Positions 1 to 12,100 of a stretch of DNA of 64,000 nucleotides are shown here, piece after piece (the first letter of the stretch is position 1; the number at the start of each line of letters is the position of its first letter). The stretch is from positions 129,677,358 through 129,741,357 of the forward strand of contig CM065816.1 of NCBI GenBank assembly GCA_033398695.1, given 5' to 3'. This stretch comes from Orobanche coerulescens (Eukaryota > Streptophyta > Magnoliopsida > Lamiales > Orobanchaceae). The position numbers and the translations under genes are program-made. The notes under the pieces were generated by a model, which saw only the letters and a list, made by a program, of their open reading frames with translations, was not told where the DNA came from and ran no database searches.

Positions 1-2849
1 ATGAATTTGATTTCAGTTTCTAAATTGCGTCGTGATGGATATTCAGTTTCTTTTGAAGATAATGCAATTATTAAAAGAAATGGTGAATATATTTGCGGGA
101 GTACTTATAATGAAGAACTTTATATCATCAATCTTTGCACTACTCCCTTGCATAAATCACTTAATTATTTGTCTAATCCTAATAAAAGAAAGGAACTTTC
201 GAGCATAAATCCAACATATTTGTGGCATTTACGATTGGGTCATATTAACCTTGGAAGGATTCAAAGATTGGTGAGCGATGGCCCATTGGATTCGCTCCAA
301 GTTGAGTCATTTCCAACCTGCGAATCCTGCCTGGAAGGTAAAATGACTAAAAGGGCTTTTCAAAGCAAAGGAAATCGTGCACAAAAGGTGTTGGAATTGG
401 TTCATACCGATGTATGTGGTCCAATGAACATCCAGGCTAAGGGTGGTTTCGAATACTTCATCACGTTTATAGATGATTATTCGAGATATGGATACATCTA
501 TTTGATGCGGCGTAAGTCTGATCTTTTGATAAGTTCAAAGAATTCAAGGTGAAACGGAGAAGCGTCATGGGCGAGTATCAAGCCACTACGATCGATCGTG
601 GTGGCGAATACCTTAGTGGAGAGTTTTGGATTTCTGGCACATGAGGGGATTACTTCCCACTCACGGCGCACAGTACACCACAACAAAATGGTGTTCTTTG
701 AACGAAGGAATCGTACTTTATTAGAGATGGTTAGGTCAATGATGAGTTATTCGATTTGCCTATTTCGTTTTGGGGATACGCCTTGGAAACAGAGCGTACA
801 TTCTAAACTTGGTGCCTTGAAATCGATTCAAAAACACCCACGGAAGCGTGGAATGGGCGCAAGCCCGATCTAGGACATGTTCGGATTTGGGGTTCTCGGC
901 ACACGTGCTAAATAAGGAAGGCGATAAGTTGGCATCTCGTACAATGCGAGTGTTTGTAGGATATCCTAAGGAACGAAGGGTGGCTTATTCTGATCTAAAG
1001 ACCGGGAAGGTCATTGTTAGCACCAATGCCCGGTTCTTAGAGGAGGATTATGTGATAAGTCACAAGCCTAGGAGTGAGGTCATTCTAGAAGAACTTAGGG
1101 GCGAGATTCCGACAATACCAATTGTACAAACACCTAGTGTACCACGTTTTGACACTATTGTGGATACGCAAACTAAGGACACGCCTCGTCGTAGTGGGAG
1201 GGTTGTTCGTCAACCCGAACGTTTCATCGGCGTGGGAGCATCTTCGGACCACTCCCCGGACCAGGATGAAACGGATCCATATACGTACAAACAGGCAGTT
1301 CAAGACAAGGATGCTGAATCCTGGAAAACAGCAATGGAATCCGAAATGGGATCTATGGATTCTAACCAAGTGTGGGAGCTAGTAGAACTACCCAATGGGG
1401 TAAAACCCATTGGAAGTAAGTGGGTCTACAAGCGTAAGAGAGGATCGAAAGGGAAGGTTGAAACCTACAAAGCAAGGCTTGTTGCGAAAGTTTACACTCA
1501 GAAAGAGGGCATCGACTACGATGAAACCTTTTCGCCAGTAGCCATGCTTAAATCGATCCGGATTCTCTTAGCTATAGCTGCGCATTTGGATATGGAGATT
1601 TGGCAGATGGATGTCAAGACTGCGTTCTTAAACGGGAGTCTTGATAAGGAAATCTACATGCGCCAACCTGAAGGATTCATTGCTGAAGGTCAGGAGCACT
1701 TAGTGTGCAAGCTTAAGAGAGCCATTTATGGTCTCAAGCAAGCATCAAGGTCTTGGAACATGCGATTTGATGAGGTCATTCAATCATATGGTTTTGAACA
1801 GTGTCCTAGTGAGGTTTGTGTATACAAAAAGTGTGATGGAAACGTGCTGGTGTTTCATGTACTATACGTAGATGATATACTTCTAATTGGAAACAATGTG
1901 AAGGTATTATCAGACGTAAGGGCATGGCTATCTGAGCATTTCGATATGAAGGATTTGGGAGAAGCTGGACACATCCTTGGTATTAAGATCTTTCGAGATC
2001 GCAAGAAAAAGATGTTGTGCTTATCTCAGGCATCCTATATCGATACGGTGCTAAAGCGGTTTAGCATGGAGAATTCCAAGAAAGGTTTCTTACCTTACAG
2101 ACATGGAATTCAACTATCTAAGGCTATGTGTCCTAAGACACAGAAGGAGATAGATGACATGAAGCTGGTCCCTTATGCTTCGGCAGTGGGAAGCCTCATG
2201 TATGCTATGCTTTGCACTAGGCACGATATCATCAAATTTGTAGGCATGGTGGCGAGATATCGGTCGAACCCGAGGCAAGGACATTGGATTCTTTGTCAAG
2301 CATATACTCAAGTACCGAGAAGGACTAGGGAGCATATGCTTGTATATCAATCGGATACGCTTTGTCCTTTGGGTTACACCGACTCAGATTTGATGCGGAC
2401 AAAGAAAAGTCGAAATCAACTTAGGATATGTTTTCACTTTGGGAGGTGGAGCCATAAGTTGGAGGAGTGTGAAGCGAAATGCATAGCGGACTCTACAATG
2501 GAAGCCGAATATGTAGCGGCCTCGGAGCGGCTAAAGAGGCGGTATGGCTCAAGTACTTCCTAAAGGATTTGGGGGTGATTCCTAATTTGCCCGGGAGTAT
2601 TACCTTTGTATTGTGATAATACTGGTCTTTGTAGCAAATTCGAAGGAACCACGAGCCCACAAAGCAAGCAAACATATCAAGTGCAAATATCATATCATTC
2701 GAGATTTTGTGAAGAGAAGGAAGATCATTGTCTCCAAGATAGCATCTGAAGACAACCTAGCTGATCCTTTCACGAAAGGGTTGCCCTCAAAATCATTTGA
2801 AGGGCATGTGGAAGGAATGGGGTTGAGATGTATGGCAGCATTGCTTTGA
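1..2849 (+). pseudogene. Copia-1 polyprotein remnant: integrase, reverse transcriptase, RNase H
   Basis: The first 183 codons hold the GAG-pre-integrase motif HLRLGHINLGRI with a zinc-binding C-x2-C (CESC), then the integrase core with its first Asp (VHTDVCGP) and DDYSRYGYIYL. Frameshifts near 540 and 870 break the integrase; only pieces of the PQQNGV/ERRNRT region survive. From about 1280 to 2560 the RT is readable in one frame: KWVYKRK, ARLVAK, DETFSPVA, MDVKTAFLNG, QPEGF, YGLKQA and the catalytic YVDD (about 1868). RNase H motifs follow (DSTMEAEYVA), and after another frameshift the C-terminal ASEDNLADPFTKGLP (2741-2790). This order (integrase before RT) defines Ty1/copia. At least three frame breaks make the copy non-functional. 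Confidence 0.93.
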
Positions 2850-2923
2850 GTATAAGTGGGAGATAGATAGACATAGTATAGATAGTATACTTCAAAAGCA
2901 TGCTTTGAGTATAAGTGGGAGAT
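2841..2923 (+). promoter_or_regulatory. Polypurine tract of Copia-1, present twice
   Basis: The segment ending in AAGTGGGAGAT occurs twice, at 2841-2865 and 2901-2923, each preceded by TGCTTTGAGTAT. Only the second directly abuts the LTR start TGTTAGG at 2924, as expected for the plus-strand priming tract. The first copy looks like a local duplication of about 58 bp. Confidence 0.75.
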
Positions 2924-4398
2924 TGTTAGGGTTGTATACGTCAAAGCATACTTTATGCTTGTATTACCTAATTTCGGTCTTTATCTATGAGAATATTTAA
3001 TTCATTTATCACATGTTTTGCATATTTATTCACGCTATGGTTATGCAAATACGGTCTAATTTACTTTATATTGTAGATAATGTGGTGTGTAGTGTCACAC
3101 GAGAAGATCACATTATCGGTTCCTTATATAGTAATATTTAGTTCACAACCTATGTAACATTAGACCGTTATATGAGAGGTTGTAGTATATGCTTGAGATT
3201 GGTTGGTCTTGACCATTAGCATATATTAGCGTATTTGTTATACGTTGAGCAGGATCGAGGTGAGATAGATTCTTCTCATCGACTATAAGAAGAACGTACA
3301 TCTCGGATAATTATTATTTCTTAATTCCGGTGATTAATATTTAATTATATATATTTAATATTTATTACTTTGATTTATCATGGGTGAGAGCCACAATGAT
3401 TGACTCAATATGCTCGATATTTTGGGCAATATTATTATTTATATGATAATTAATATTATAGCTAGAAATCGTGTCGACCGATCGGGTTGATCATGTCCCT
3501 TGAGGCACTCGAAAGGATTATTATATCAAACCTGCAGTGGAATTAATTTTCCGATATAATAATAAAGGTCGAGTGGTATACTCATGTATAATACATTAAT
3601 TAATTAAAAGTATCGGTAGCTTAAATTAATTAATGGACATGGAATATCTTAAACACGGAAATAATTAATTCAATAAGGAGCCCAATTTCGTAATTTAGGA
3701 TTTTGGTAGGAAGTGCAATATTAACTTATTAGTGGACTAAGTTGATATTAATAGAGTCTTAATATTAGGAAGAGTCCTAATATGGGAAGAAGATATCTAT
3801 TAAGAGTCCTTACCATATCCTCCTTAAGGTCCCTAGAGTAGCCCAAAACACCTATAAATACATGTATAGGGGTGGCCGAATTATTCATTAATTATTGCCC
3901 AAGAAAATCGATTTTTGTGTGTGTGTTAATTGTGGATCTTGACTTGTGTCTTGGATTCCATAATTTGGTAAACACAATATTTTTCTAAAATACTCAAAAT
4001 ATTCAAGAAAAATAGAGAGAACAAAATCGTGAGTTTTCTTGTGAGGAAATTCGGCCGATCCCCTTGCTGTGCAAATTTAGTCCGGTAGATTGTTGCCCAC
4101 ACGACATCCGGACGTAAGCGGGATATACTCTAGAAGATCTTGAGGTAGAAATACAAGAAGATCGGAGAGGAACACGAAGAGGACATAAATCGATCAAGAA
4201 GGGATTTTCTACCACTTCGCGTCAAAGGTAAAATTACCGACTCCCATGCGTAAATATGTTTATTTAATTGTTTATTAATCTGTTTAGTTAATTAGTTGAC
4301 AAGCCTAAATAGATCCGGTTTTTACGTTGGTTAGTTTATAAAACCTTTTATTAAATTACCTTCACCAACTCGCTTCCGCTGCGTTTTATATTCCAACA
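2924..4398 (+). repeat. Copia-1 3' LTR (1475 bp)
   Basis: It begins TGTTAGGGTTG after the polypurine tract and ends TTCCAACA, with TG...CA termini as expected. A TATA-like CCTATAAATACATG lies at about 3850, followed by a transcribed-leader-like region. The LTR is AT-rich and lacks the upstream CpG palindrome cluster seen in other LTRs of this window, so it is a useful negative comparison. Confidence 0.88.
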
Positions 4399-4881
4399 CC
4401 CCTCACATGGGGCTGTTCCCTTAAAGTCAGGGGCTGCTGCTGGGGCCAGCCGTGTGAGCCAATGAGAGGCCAACACGCGTCCTGGGCAGCTGTGAGGGGA
4501 GGACCCGCTTTGTACCTTTCGGCGGCTTTGTCGGTAGGTGTGGTAGGTGTGGTAGGTGACAGGCTGGGGTCAAAGATCCTATCTGCCGGTATCTCTGAAG
4601 ATCCGCATGTGGGCCACCGTCCAAGATTCGGTCTTCGATGACTTTGACGGATGCCGGATCCATACGTGGCATGAGATGATCGCCTCTGGTCCGCTCATTA
4701 CAGACGATCGTCAGATATCAAAAGACGATCGCTGGGTGCCAAAAGACGATCGCTAGGTACCAAAAGACGATCGCCGTATTGTGCCGAACTCTAGGAGTTT
4801 GTCCAGAGTATGTCTTCCATGGTTGGTTTCTCTGATCGTGATGACGATCGCCTATAGAGGCGTTTTAATCGTCGCACAACA
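4399..4881 (-). repeat. Tat-1 3' LTR, truncated by Copia-1
   Basis: It aligns with 28950-29436 of the 5' LTR and ends, in plus coordinates, with GTCGCACAACA. A short tandem array of about 20-bp units containing AAAAGACGATCGC lies at roughly 4715-4775 and is also present in the 5' LTR (29273-29330). The rest of this LTR lies left of the window beyond the copia insertion. Confidence 0.88.
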
Positions 4882-4898
4882 ATTGCCCCCCGGCTTGC
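4882..4898 (-). promoter_or_regulatory. Polypurine tract of Tat-1
   Basis: In element sense this reads GCAAGCCGGGGGGCAAT immediately before the 3' LTR start. The gag-only relatives have AAGCTGGGGGGCAAT or AAGCTGGGGGCAAT at the same place (20543-20556, 39530-39544). Confidence 0.75.
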
Positions 4899-5195
4899 CT
4901 CGATGTTGAAAACTCGGGGTGAGGTGGCACTGTTGGCGATCGCCAATGTTTAGCTGATCAGATGATCTGAATTCAAATCCGGGCGGCGGGAAATGAAGGC
5001 GGGCTTTTTAAAGTGGCAGGGACACGCGTCGCGCCGCTGTTGGGGGAGTCCGACGGTTTGTCAGACTTGTCGGCTGGCGTGCCCTCGAAAAGACGCGTAC
5101 GCGGGATCCGAGGGCATTTTTTAATGCGTCCCCACGTGACGGTTGCGATCCAGCCCTTGAGGTTTCTCCTATTTGCATATAGGCCCTCGTCTCCA

Positions 5196-5207
5196 TCTAT
5201 AAAAAGG
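5196..5207 (+). promoter_or_regulatory. TATA box of the Tat-1 antisense ORF
   Basis: CTATAAAAAGGG lies about 150 bp upstream of the antisense ATG at 5354, on the same strand. This is a canonical plant TATA position once a leader is allowed for, and it suggests the antisense gene has its own promoter between pol and the 3' LTR. Confidence 0.6.
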
Positions 5208-5353
5208 GCAGGGCTTCTTCTCTTTCATTTTTTACGCGTCCTTGGTATCCATAGCCGAAATTCTGCAGAAATTTCTGGAGCTTTTTTGTGCGGATCTCCT
5301 TCCTTTTTCTAGGTAAGAACAAATTAACCTTCTCCCTCTCTTTACTTTCTAAT

Positions 5354-8066
5354 ATGTCGGGAGGATCAAAAGCATTCGAGACTGGAAGTTCTTCCGCTGC
5401 CGCCGCGTCGCCTGAACGGGAGGAGGTTCCCGTTGGAGTGGATATGGAGACGGCCGCCGAAGCTATTCGAGCGGGGATTGCACCCGCGGAACTCGAAGAG
5501 CTTTTCAACGAGGCCGAAGTGGCGAGGACGGCGGCGACGGCGGAGCAGGGGGGCTCGCCGGCGGAGGAGGATGATTTGGTGCGGGAGGCCTGGGAACGAG
5601 AGAGTAGATTCGGCCCCGCCTACATGGCTTTTGCTCAGATGATGGAAGCGATCGCCGGACCCTGTCCGGAATTCGATTTCGAAGCCTACACCGCCGCTCA
5701 CCCTTACGAACATGTGAATCGGACGGTCTTTCAGGCCGCCGTCCCGTCTCCGTGGACTCTCGGACAGATCCGGAGTACGGCAACCAAGAAAGACCTGAGC
5801 CGTTGGAGGGCCAAATATCACATCCCTTCTGACGTTTCCCTTCACGTGCCCTCGGAGAATGAGCGCGCCGACCAACCGCCCGAGGATATGGTTGCTGTCA
5901 ACGAGATGATTATGGAGGCGGGTCTACGATTCCCGTTGCCATTCGCCGTCTCCTACTTGATGATCGCCTGGAATTTGGCGACTCTTCAACTGACGCTGAA
6001 TGCTTGGCTGCAGATCATCTGCACGTTGACCCTGTTTGGCGGTCATCGGTTGTTCCGCCTCCTTTCTGCGTTGGAGATGAATTATTTGTTTAAATTGGCC
6101 GTGCAGAAAGGGTCAATCGGCGGCCATCATATCCAAGGCCGACTCGGGAGAGTGGTCCTCGGCATGCCGAGTAAGACCAGGGGCGACCTGGCTAAATGGT
6201 GTTGGGTCGGCGGGGCATGGCGATCGGCATCGAGCGACAGGCCGAATGAGGAGTTGGAAATCCCCACCACTTTCCGGAAGAGGAATCCGAGTAAGGATTT
6301 TAACTCTCCCCTTGATTGAGCTTGTCTTGGACTGATCTAATTTCGTTTTCTTTTTGCAGGACCTCTTGTTCCAGCGATCGTCGACCTTCCATTCGATTTC
6401 TTGATCGGTTGGGAGCGGATCCGCGCTCTGCCGAACTCCTTTATCGACGTTCGTTCGCTTGGTACCGAAGCTCATCGGTTGGGGGCTCGATTGTTCTGCT
6501 ACCCCCGTCACTTGAAAGTTCCAGGTATGAGCTTAAGTGGTGCTTCTTTTCTTGACGATCGTCTCCATGAGGTCGTTTTGTTTTGTCTAACTTCTTTGTA
6601 TCTCCTTTTCGACAGAGGTTTATTTTCCCCGAGTTGCCGAACCAACGCCGGAGATCGCTATGTCAAACCCGGGACTCATCGGTCGCCTTCATTTGGGCAA
6701 GAAGACTGGTCGCGTTCCCGCGACGACGTCTCGCCCTGCTCCAGTGACGAGGCCTGCTGAAGTGCCGATCGCTGAACCGGAAGTTCACGATGAGGAACAG
6801 CTTCAGCGCCGCAAGAGGCGGAGGTCGGAGGAGTCCCCGTCGATTTCTGAGGCGGATGTATCAATTCTCGAGCCTCCGGTCGCTGCGGCTCCTATCTCTG
6901 CCATCCCGATGATGGAGCGATCAGGCTTCAAGCCCACGGTCTCCGGCCCCCGGTCATCTGGCAGCTCGGCGAAGAAAGTGGCGATCGCCGATGCGGAAAC
7001 CTCTCGGGGCAAGCCTTATTTCGGACGCGATCCCGAACTGGTCAATAGGTAAGAGAAGATCAAAATTTTCTGAGTTAGGCATTTTGAGCGTGGTATGGGC
7101 TAACTCCTTGGTTTCTTTGCTTTGCGCTGCAGGGTTCGTCTCGCCGATCCGGATGTTGCTCCCATGGTGCTGGACTTTCTGTCGAGCAAGGCTCCGCAAC
7201 AGTCCCTCGAAGTCCCCGCTTATGTTTTCCAGGCTATCACCTCTCTGCCAAAGGCCTGGACGACCGATCTTGATGCGATCGCTCGTCGGCGATCTGGAGA
7301 CGCCATGCAGGCGACTGTTGCCCTGGCTCTCCAGACGGCGACGATGGCCGTCCAAGCCGCTAGGAATTTTGAGGGGCGACCCTCCACTGCTCATCTCCAT
7401 CGCGAACTCGAGGCCGCCCGGAACAAAAATATCGAGGATGCCAACCGGATCCGGTTTATGGAGAAGGAGTATGAGGAGACGGCCAAAAGGGCTAAGCAGG
7501 ACGTGGATCGATTGAAGAAGGAGCTGAGCCGCTCTAAGGAGGCTGCCGATCGGTCCTGTGATAAGGAGAAGGAAACCCGCCAGAAGCTCGTGGCTTCGCA
7601 GGAGGAGGAGGCCGGGCTGAAGGTTATGGTGGATCGGCTCAGCGGTGAGCTGGAGGCGGCGAAGAGAGAGCTGGAGAAGGCCAGGGGCGAGAATGCCGCC
7701 AAGGTGGTTGAGCTGGCGGAGGCTGAGAAGACGGCCGTGGATTTGAAGGGGCAGCTGAAGGCGATCGAGGTCGATCCCTACCTCAACGTCGCGCTCGTCG
7801 GCGAATTCGCTTATCAGTTGGCCTATGCTGATGCTGTTCGAGCCGCTAAGAAGGCAGGGGTCGAGATCGGTCCCTTGATGGAGAACTTCAAATCCTATGT
7901 CTTCGAGCATCCTCTGCATCCAGAATTCTCCTTGCCGATCCTTGACTTTGCCGACTTCGGGATCGATTTGATTTGGTACACCGGTAAACTCATTCATCCC
8001 GAGGCCGATGGGGGAGCCCAAGCCGATCCGCAACCCGAGGGCGACGACCAGCAGGCGGGGCCTTGA
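5354..8066 (+). CDS. Antisense ORF of Tat-1, four inferred exons, function unknown
   Basis: This gene lies between pol and the 3' LTR, opposite in direction to gag-pol, as reported for extra antisense ORFs of Tat-lineage elements. I infer exons 5354-about 6290, about 6360-6525, about 6616-7050 and about 7132-8066. The supports are donors (CCGAGTAAGG, CCAGGTATGAG, AATAGGTAAGAG), pyrimidine-rich acceptors (TTTTTGCAG, TTTTCGACAG, GCGCTGCAG) and continuous reading across each joint. The N-terminal part is Ala/Glu-rich. The middle resembles the plant-transposon domain that precedes many such ORFs. Codons 90-200 of the last exon form a long Lys/Glu-rich coiled coil, and the C-terminus is acidic and Gly-rich. 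I chose the ATG at 5354 because it follows a leader-like stretch and begins the conserved-looking MSGGSK segment; an upstream in-frame ATG exists at 5288. There is no enzymatic motif, and its role is unknown. Confidence 0.75.
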
Positions 8067-8145
8067 GAGGCATTTTTGTTTTTCCTCCGTAACTTGTATT
8101 TTTGTAATGCCTTCGGGCTTCGTAATGTACGAAACTTGTGTTATG

Positions 8146-8151
8146 AATAAA
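8146..8151 (+). terminator. Polyadenylation signal of the antisense ORF
   Basis: AATAAA lies 80 bp after the antisense stop codon, followed by a T-rich stretch. This is consistent with an independent plus-strand transcript. Confidence 0.55.
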
Positions 8152-9122
8152 ATACTCCTTTTTTATACCGTCTCTTTATATACGATCGCCCTTTGAATGT
8201 TTTTGCGTGCAATTTTTACGAGTACGTGTATGATTGCTCTCGTCGTTTTGCTCATCCGACCGATCGTCTGAGTGTTGAAAGCGAATGTTTTGAATCGGAA
8301 TTCTTACTTGTATAATTTGTCGGACTACCCCGATCGCCCTGCATGTTTTTGAGCGAAGCTGATCGAGTGTGGTTCCTTTTTGTTCGATCGTATTTGAGAT
8401 TAGCTCGACCCATCCCTGCCCCCTTGGTTTTGTTCACTTATTGTAAGTAAGGAAACAAAGACTAGTCTGTCTGGCGAGCTATCTTCATTTTGCCGATTCT
8501 GAAGAGTCATGTGTGGTTGGGGTGTTCGATGGACCGATCTCCCCAAACATGTCTTCGTGTGCGAGGGATATTGTGTATCCCGCGACTCACTTTTTGTGAG
8601 GGTCCTCCTTTAGGCTACGCCTGCCTTGTGTTAAAAACGAAAGGCGGGCGATCTCGGTCTGGAGGAGTCCTTGCGCGGAGTGTTGTCGGCTTATTCGACA
8701 CCACGTCCGCTGCTTGTCAGCTCTGCTTCCACCTCGGCCCGCCATGAAGATGGCGACCCTCGACGGTGTACGTTGAGACGGGGGTAACGGCACGTCGCAT
8801 TGTTCGGGTTCACCATGTTAGATGATGTACCTTGAGGACGTGCGATCGTGCCTACTGATTATTTTGGAGGGTCCTTCGGCTACGCCGGCCTCGTATTTAA
8901 ACGAAGGGCGGGCGATCTCAGCCCAAAAGAACCTTGCATGGGCGAAGCTGTCGGTTCCATCGACCTCCAGGACCATGGCTGCATTAATTTTACCTAGGAT
9001 CTTCGTGATCAGCGATCGTCGGTGGTATGCGATATGCCTGGTGGGGCGATCGCCAGAATAGATGGGATAGGAAAAAATCTCATTATATTCCTTGTACATC
9101 ATTGAAATTGAATACAAATTTA
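8152..9122. other. Non-coding spacer between antisense ORF and pol of Tat-1
   Basis: No convincing gene is present. In element sense (minus), parts of 8480-9010 match the region before the 3' LTR of the gag-only Tat elements (19906-20300 and 38890-39300). They include the block containing CGTACACCGTCGAGG and the block with TTTAAATACGAGGC. So this is a conserved 3' untranslated or cis-acting region kept when pol was lost. Confidence 0.7.
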
Positions 9123-12100
9123 TCACTGGTAGTATTTTTTCAGATGCACGGCGTTCCAGGGGTATTGGTCCGGAGTGCCATCAGGATGTTCTAGTTCGTA
9201 GGCTCCTTTAGTTAGCCATCTGGATACTCTGAAAGGTCCTTCCCAGTTCGGACCGAAAACGCCTGTGTGGGTTTGGATCTTCTTGAGGACGAGATCGCCC
9301 ACTTGAAATCTTCTTTCTTTGACCTTTGAGTTGAAGAACTTCTCGGCTCTCCTTTTGTGGATTGTGTTCTTCATTTCTGAGGTCAACCGTCTTTGTTCGA
9401 GCATGTCTAGGTCGATTCGTCGGGATATATCGTTGTCGGTCGTCATCTCCTGCTCGGTTCGATGGTTGAGGACGGTGATCTCCGAAGGAATCACCGCTTC
9501 TGTTCCGAAGGCAAGGGCGAACGGGGTTTCTCCGGTTGAATTGCGGGTCGTCGTTCGGTAGGACCACAAAACGTCTGGGAGTTCGCTCGCCCAACGTCCT
9601 TGCCTGGATTCGAGTCGCGCTTTAATCGTGTGTTTGAGGATCTTATTTACTGCTTCTACCTGCCCGTTCGTCTGAGGGTGATAGGGCGCTGAGAATAACC
9701 TTTTGATTCCCCACTTTTCACAGAATTGCATGACTTCTAAACCGTCGAACTGTTTCCCGTTGTCGGAGATGATGGCACAGGGGCACCGAATCGGCATACG
9801 ACGTTTTTCCATATAAACTTGATCACTTGCTCTTGGCCGATCTTGTTGAGCGGTTCGGCCTCAGCCCATTTGGTGAAATAATCGACCCCTACGATGGCGA
9901 ACTTACAGCCCCCTGGAGCCGTCGGCAAGGGACCTATAAGGTCGATGCCCCATTGCGCAAATGGCCAAGGGCTATACATGGAGGTGAGCTGTTCGGGTGA
10001 TAGTTTAATGTTGGGGCCCATTATCTGACACCTATGACATGATCTGGCATAGGCGATCGCATCTTTCCGAAGTGATAGCCAGAAAAATCCTTGTCTGGTT
10101 GTCTTATGGATGAGGGCTCGCCCGCCCGCATGGTTTCCACAAATCCCGTCATGGATCTCAGCTAAAACGAGCCGACCTTCCTCCGGTGTAATACACTTGA
10201 GGAGGGGAAGGCTGAAGGCTCGCTTGTAAAGCCGATCGTCCAATAGGGTATATCTGGTCGCACGAAGCTGGAGTTGGCGAGCTTTAACACGGTCGTCAGG
10301 GACCGTTCCGTCCTTTAAGTATTTGATGAATGGGGTCATCCAATTCTCCTCGGCGATGGCGACCGTGGTAACCAGATTCCTGTCGATCGCCGGCCTTGCT
10401 GACTTTGTGATTTGGATATTGGAGAAGTCGGCTGCCCCATCCGATGATGCTAGCTTGGAAAGAGCATCGGCCTGGGAGTTGTGCTCTCTGGGGACTTGTT
10501 TGATTAGTACTTCTTCAAATTTTGTGCACATTTCGGCGACCAGCTCTTGGTATTTGACCATCTGTTCACCGCGTGCCTCATATTCTCCCTTGACTTGGTT
10601 TACGACCAAAAGGGAGTCCATGAAGATATGGAGGCGACGAACATCCAGGGCGAGGGATAGATCAAGCCCGCCTACCAGAGCTTCGTACTCGGCTTCATTG
10701 TTGGTCGCACGAAAACCAAAACGCACAGTATTTGTGAAACTCTGACCGTCGGGGCTAATGAGGACAATCCCTGCCCCTGCTCTCGCATTGGTCGCTGAGC
10801 CATCCACGTATAATTTCAGCAGTGTCGGCCGACTGGCCTGACTGTGAGGGAACGTTAATTCCACCACGAAGTCCGCCAGAGCTTGGCCTTTGATCGCCGT
10901 GCGAGGAGCGTAAGTGATACCGTATTGGGCGATCTCCAACGACCACTTGAGGAGTCGCCCATTGGTGTCCGGTCGGTGCAGGACTTGTCTTAGAGGTAGA
11001 GTTGTTAGGACTTCCACTTGGTGATCGAAGAAGTAAGCCCTCAGCTTACGTACACTCATGACAAGGGCATAGGCGATCTTCTCCAATGGTGTATAACGTG
11101 TCTCAGCGTCGTGAAGCGCCTGGCTAACATAGTAGATCGGCAAGTGGGCTTGCCCCTCTGCTCGCACCAGAACGGCACTGAGCGCGACCTCCGAGGCCGC
11201 CAAGTAAAGGAATAATTTTTCACCGGGGATCGGCTTTGCCAAGATCTGGGGGTTAGATAGATATTCCTTTATTTTGGCGAATGCTATCTGGCTTTCTTTC
11301 GTCCACGCGAACTTCTTGTTCTTGATGGTCGTGAAGAAAGGCTTGCTTTTATCGCCGAGCCGTGATATGAAACGGTTGAGGGCGGATAGACAGCCTGTGA
11401 GGCGTTGCACCTGTTTGATGTTTCGCGGTTCCTGCATGTCAAGGATCGCCTGTATCTTGGTGGGGTTCGCCTCGATCCCCCTTTGGCTCACTATGTGCCC
11501 CAGGAACTTCCCGGAGCCCACCCCGAAGTTGCATTTCTTGGGGTTCAGCTTCATGTTAAACTTCTCAAGTATGGCGAACGTCTCGGCGAGATCGTTGAGG
11601 TGATCTTCCTTCTTGAGGCTTTTGACTACGATATCGTCAATGTAGACCTCCATGGTCTTGCCGATCTGATCGGCGAACATTCTGTTGACTAATCGCTGGT
11701 AGGTCGCTCCTGCGTTTTTCAAGCCGAACGGCATTCTGACCCAAAAGTATATGTCTTTTTCTGTGTGGAAAGATGTGTGTTTTATGTCTTCCTCCGCCAT
11801 TGGGATTTGATGATATCCGGCGAAGGCATCCATGAACGACATCATTTCGCAACCTGCCGTGCTATCGACCAGGTGATCAATATGAGGCATCGGGAAGTGA
11901 TCTTTTGGACATGCCGCGTTGAGGTCGGTGAAGTCAATGCATAATCTCCAGGAGCCAGTTGGCTTTTTGACGAGCACCGCGTTGGCGACCCACTGTGGTT
12001 CGTCTGTGGCTACTCCGATCAATTTGTTGTTGAGTAACTTCTGGACTTCTATATCTAGCGCCGCGTATTTCTCGGGACCGAACTTCCTACGCTTCTGGTG

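Larger units (their letters stand above)
1..4398 (+). mobile_element. Ty1/copia retrotransposon, 3' portion (Copia-1)
   Basis: The window opens inside a copia polyprotein (GAG-pre-integrase, integrase, reverse transcriptase, RNase H, in the copia order) that runs to about 2849. A polypurine tract and a 3' LTR beginning TGTTAGG and ending CCAACA follow. The right flank (from 4399) is Tat LTR sequence that matches 28950-29436, so this copia element inserted into the 3' LTR of the neighbouring minus-strand gypsy element. The 5' LTR and gag lie left of the window, so the TSD cannot be checked. Frameshifts show that it is dead. Confidence 0.93.

Noticed and set aside
6954..8033. 359-codon minus-strand ORF opposite the antisense gene
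   Set aside because: It mirrors exons 3-4 of the antisense ORF, has no recognisable domain and crosses the introns; a composition shadow.
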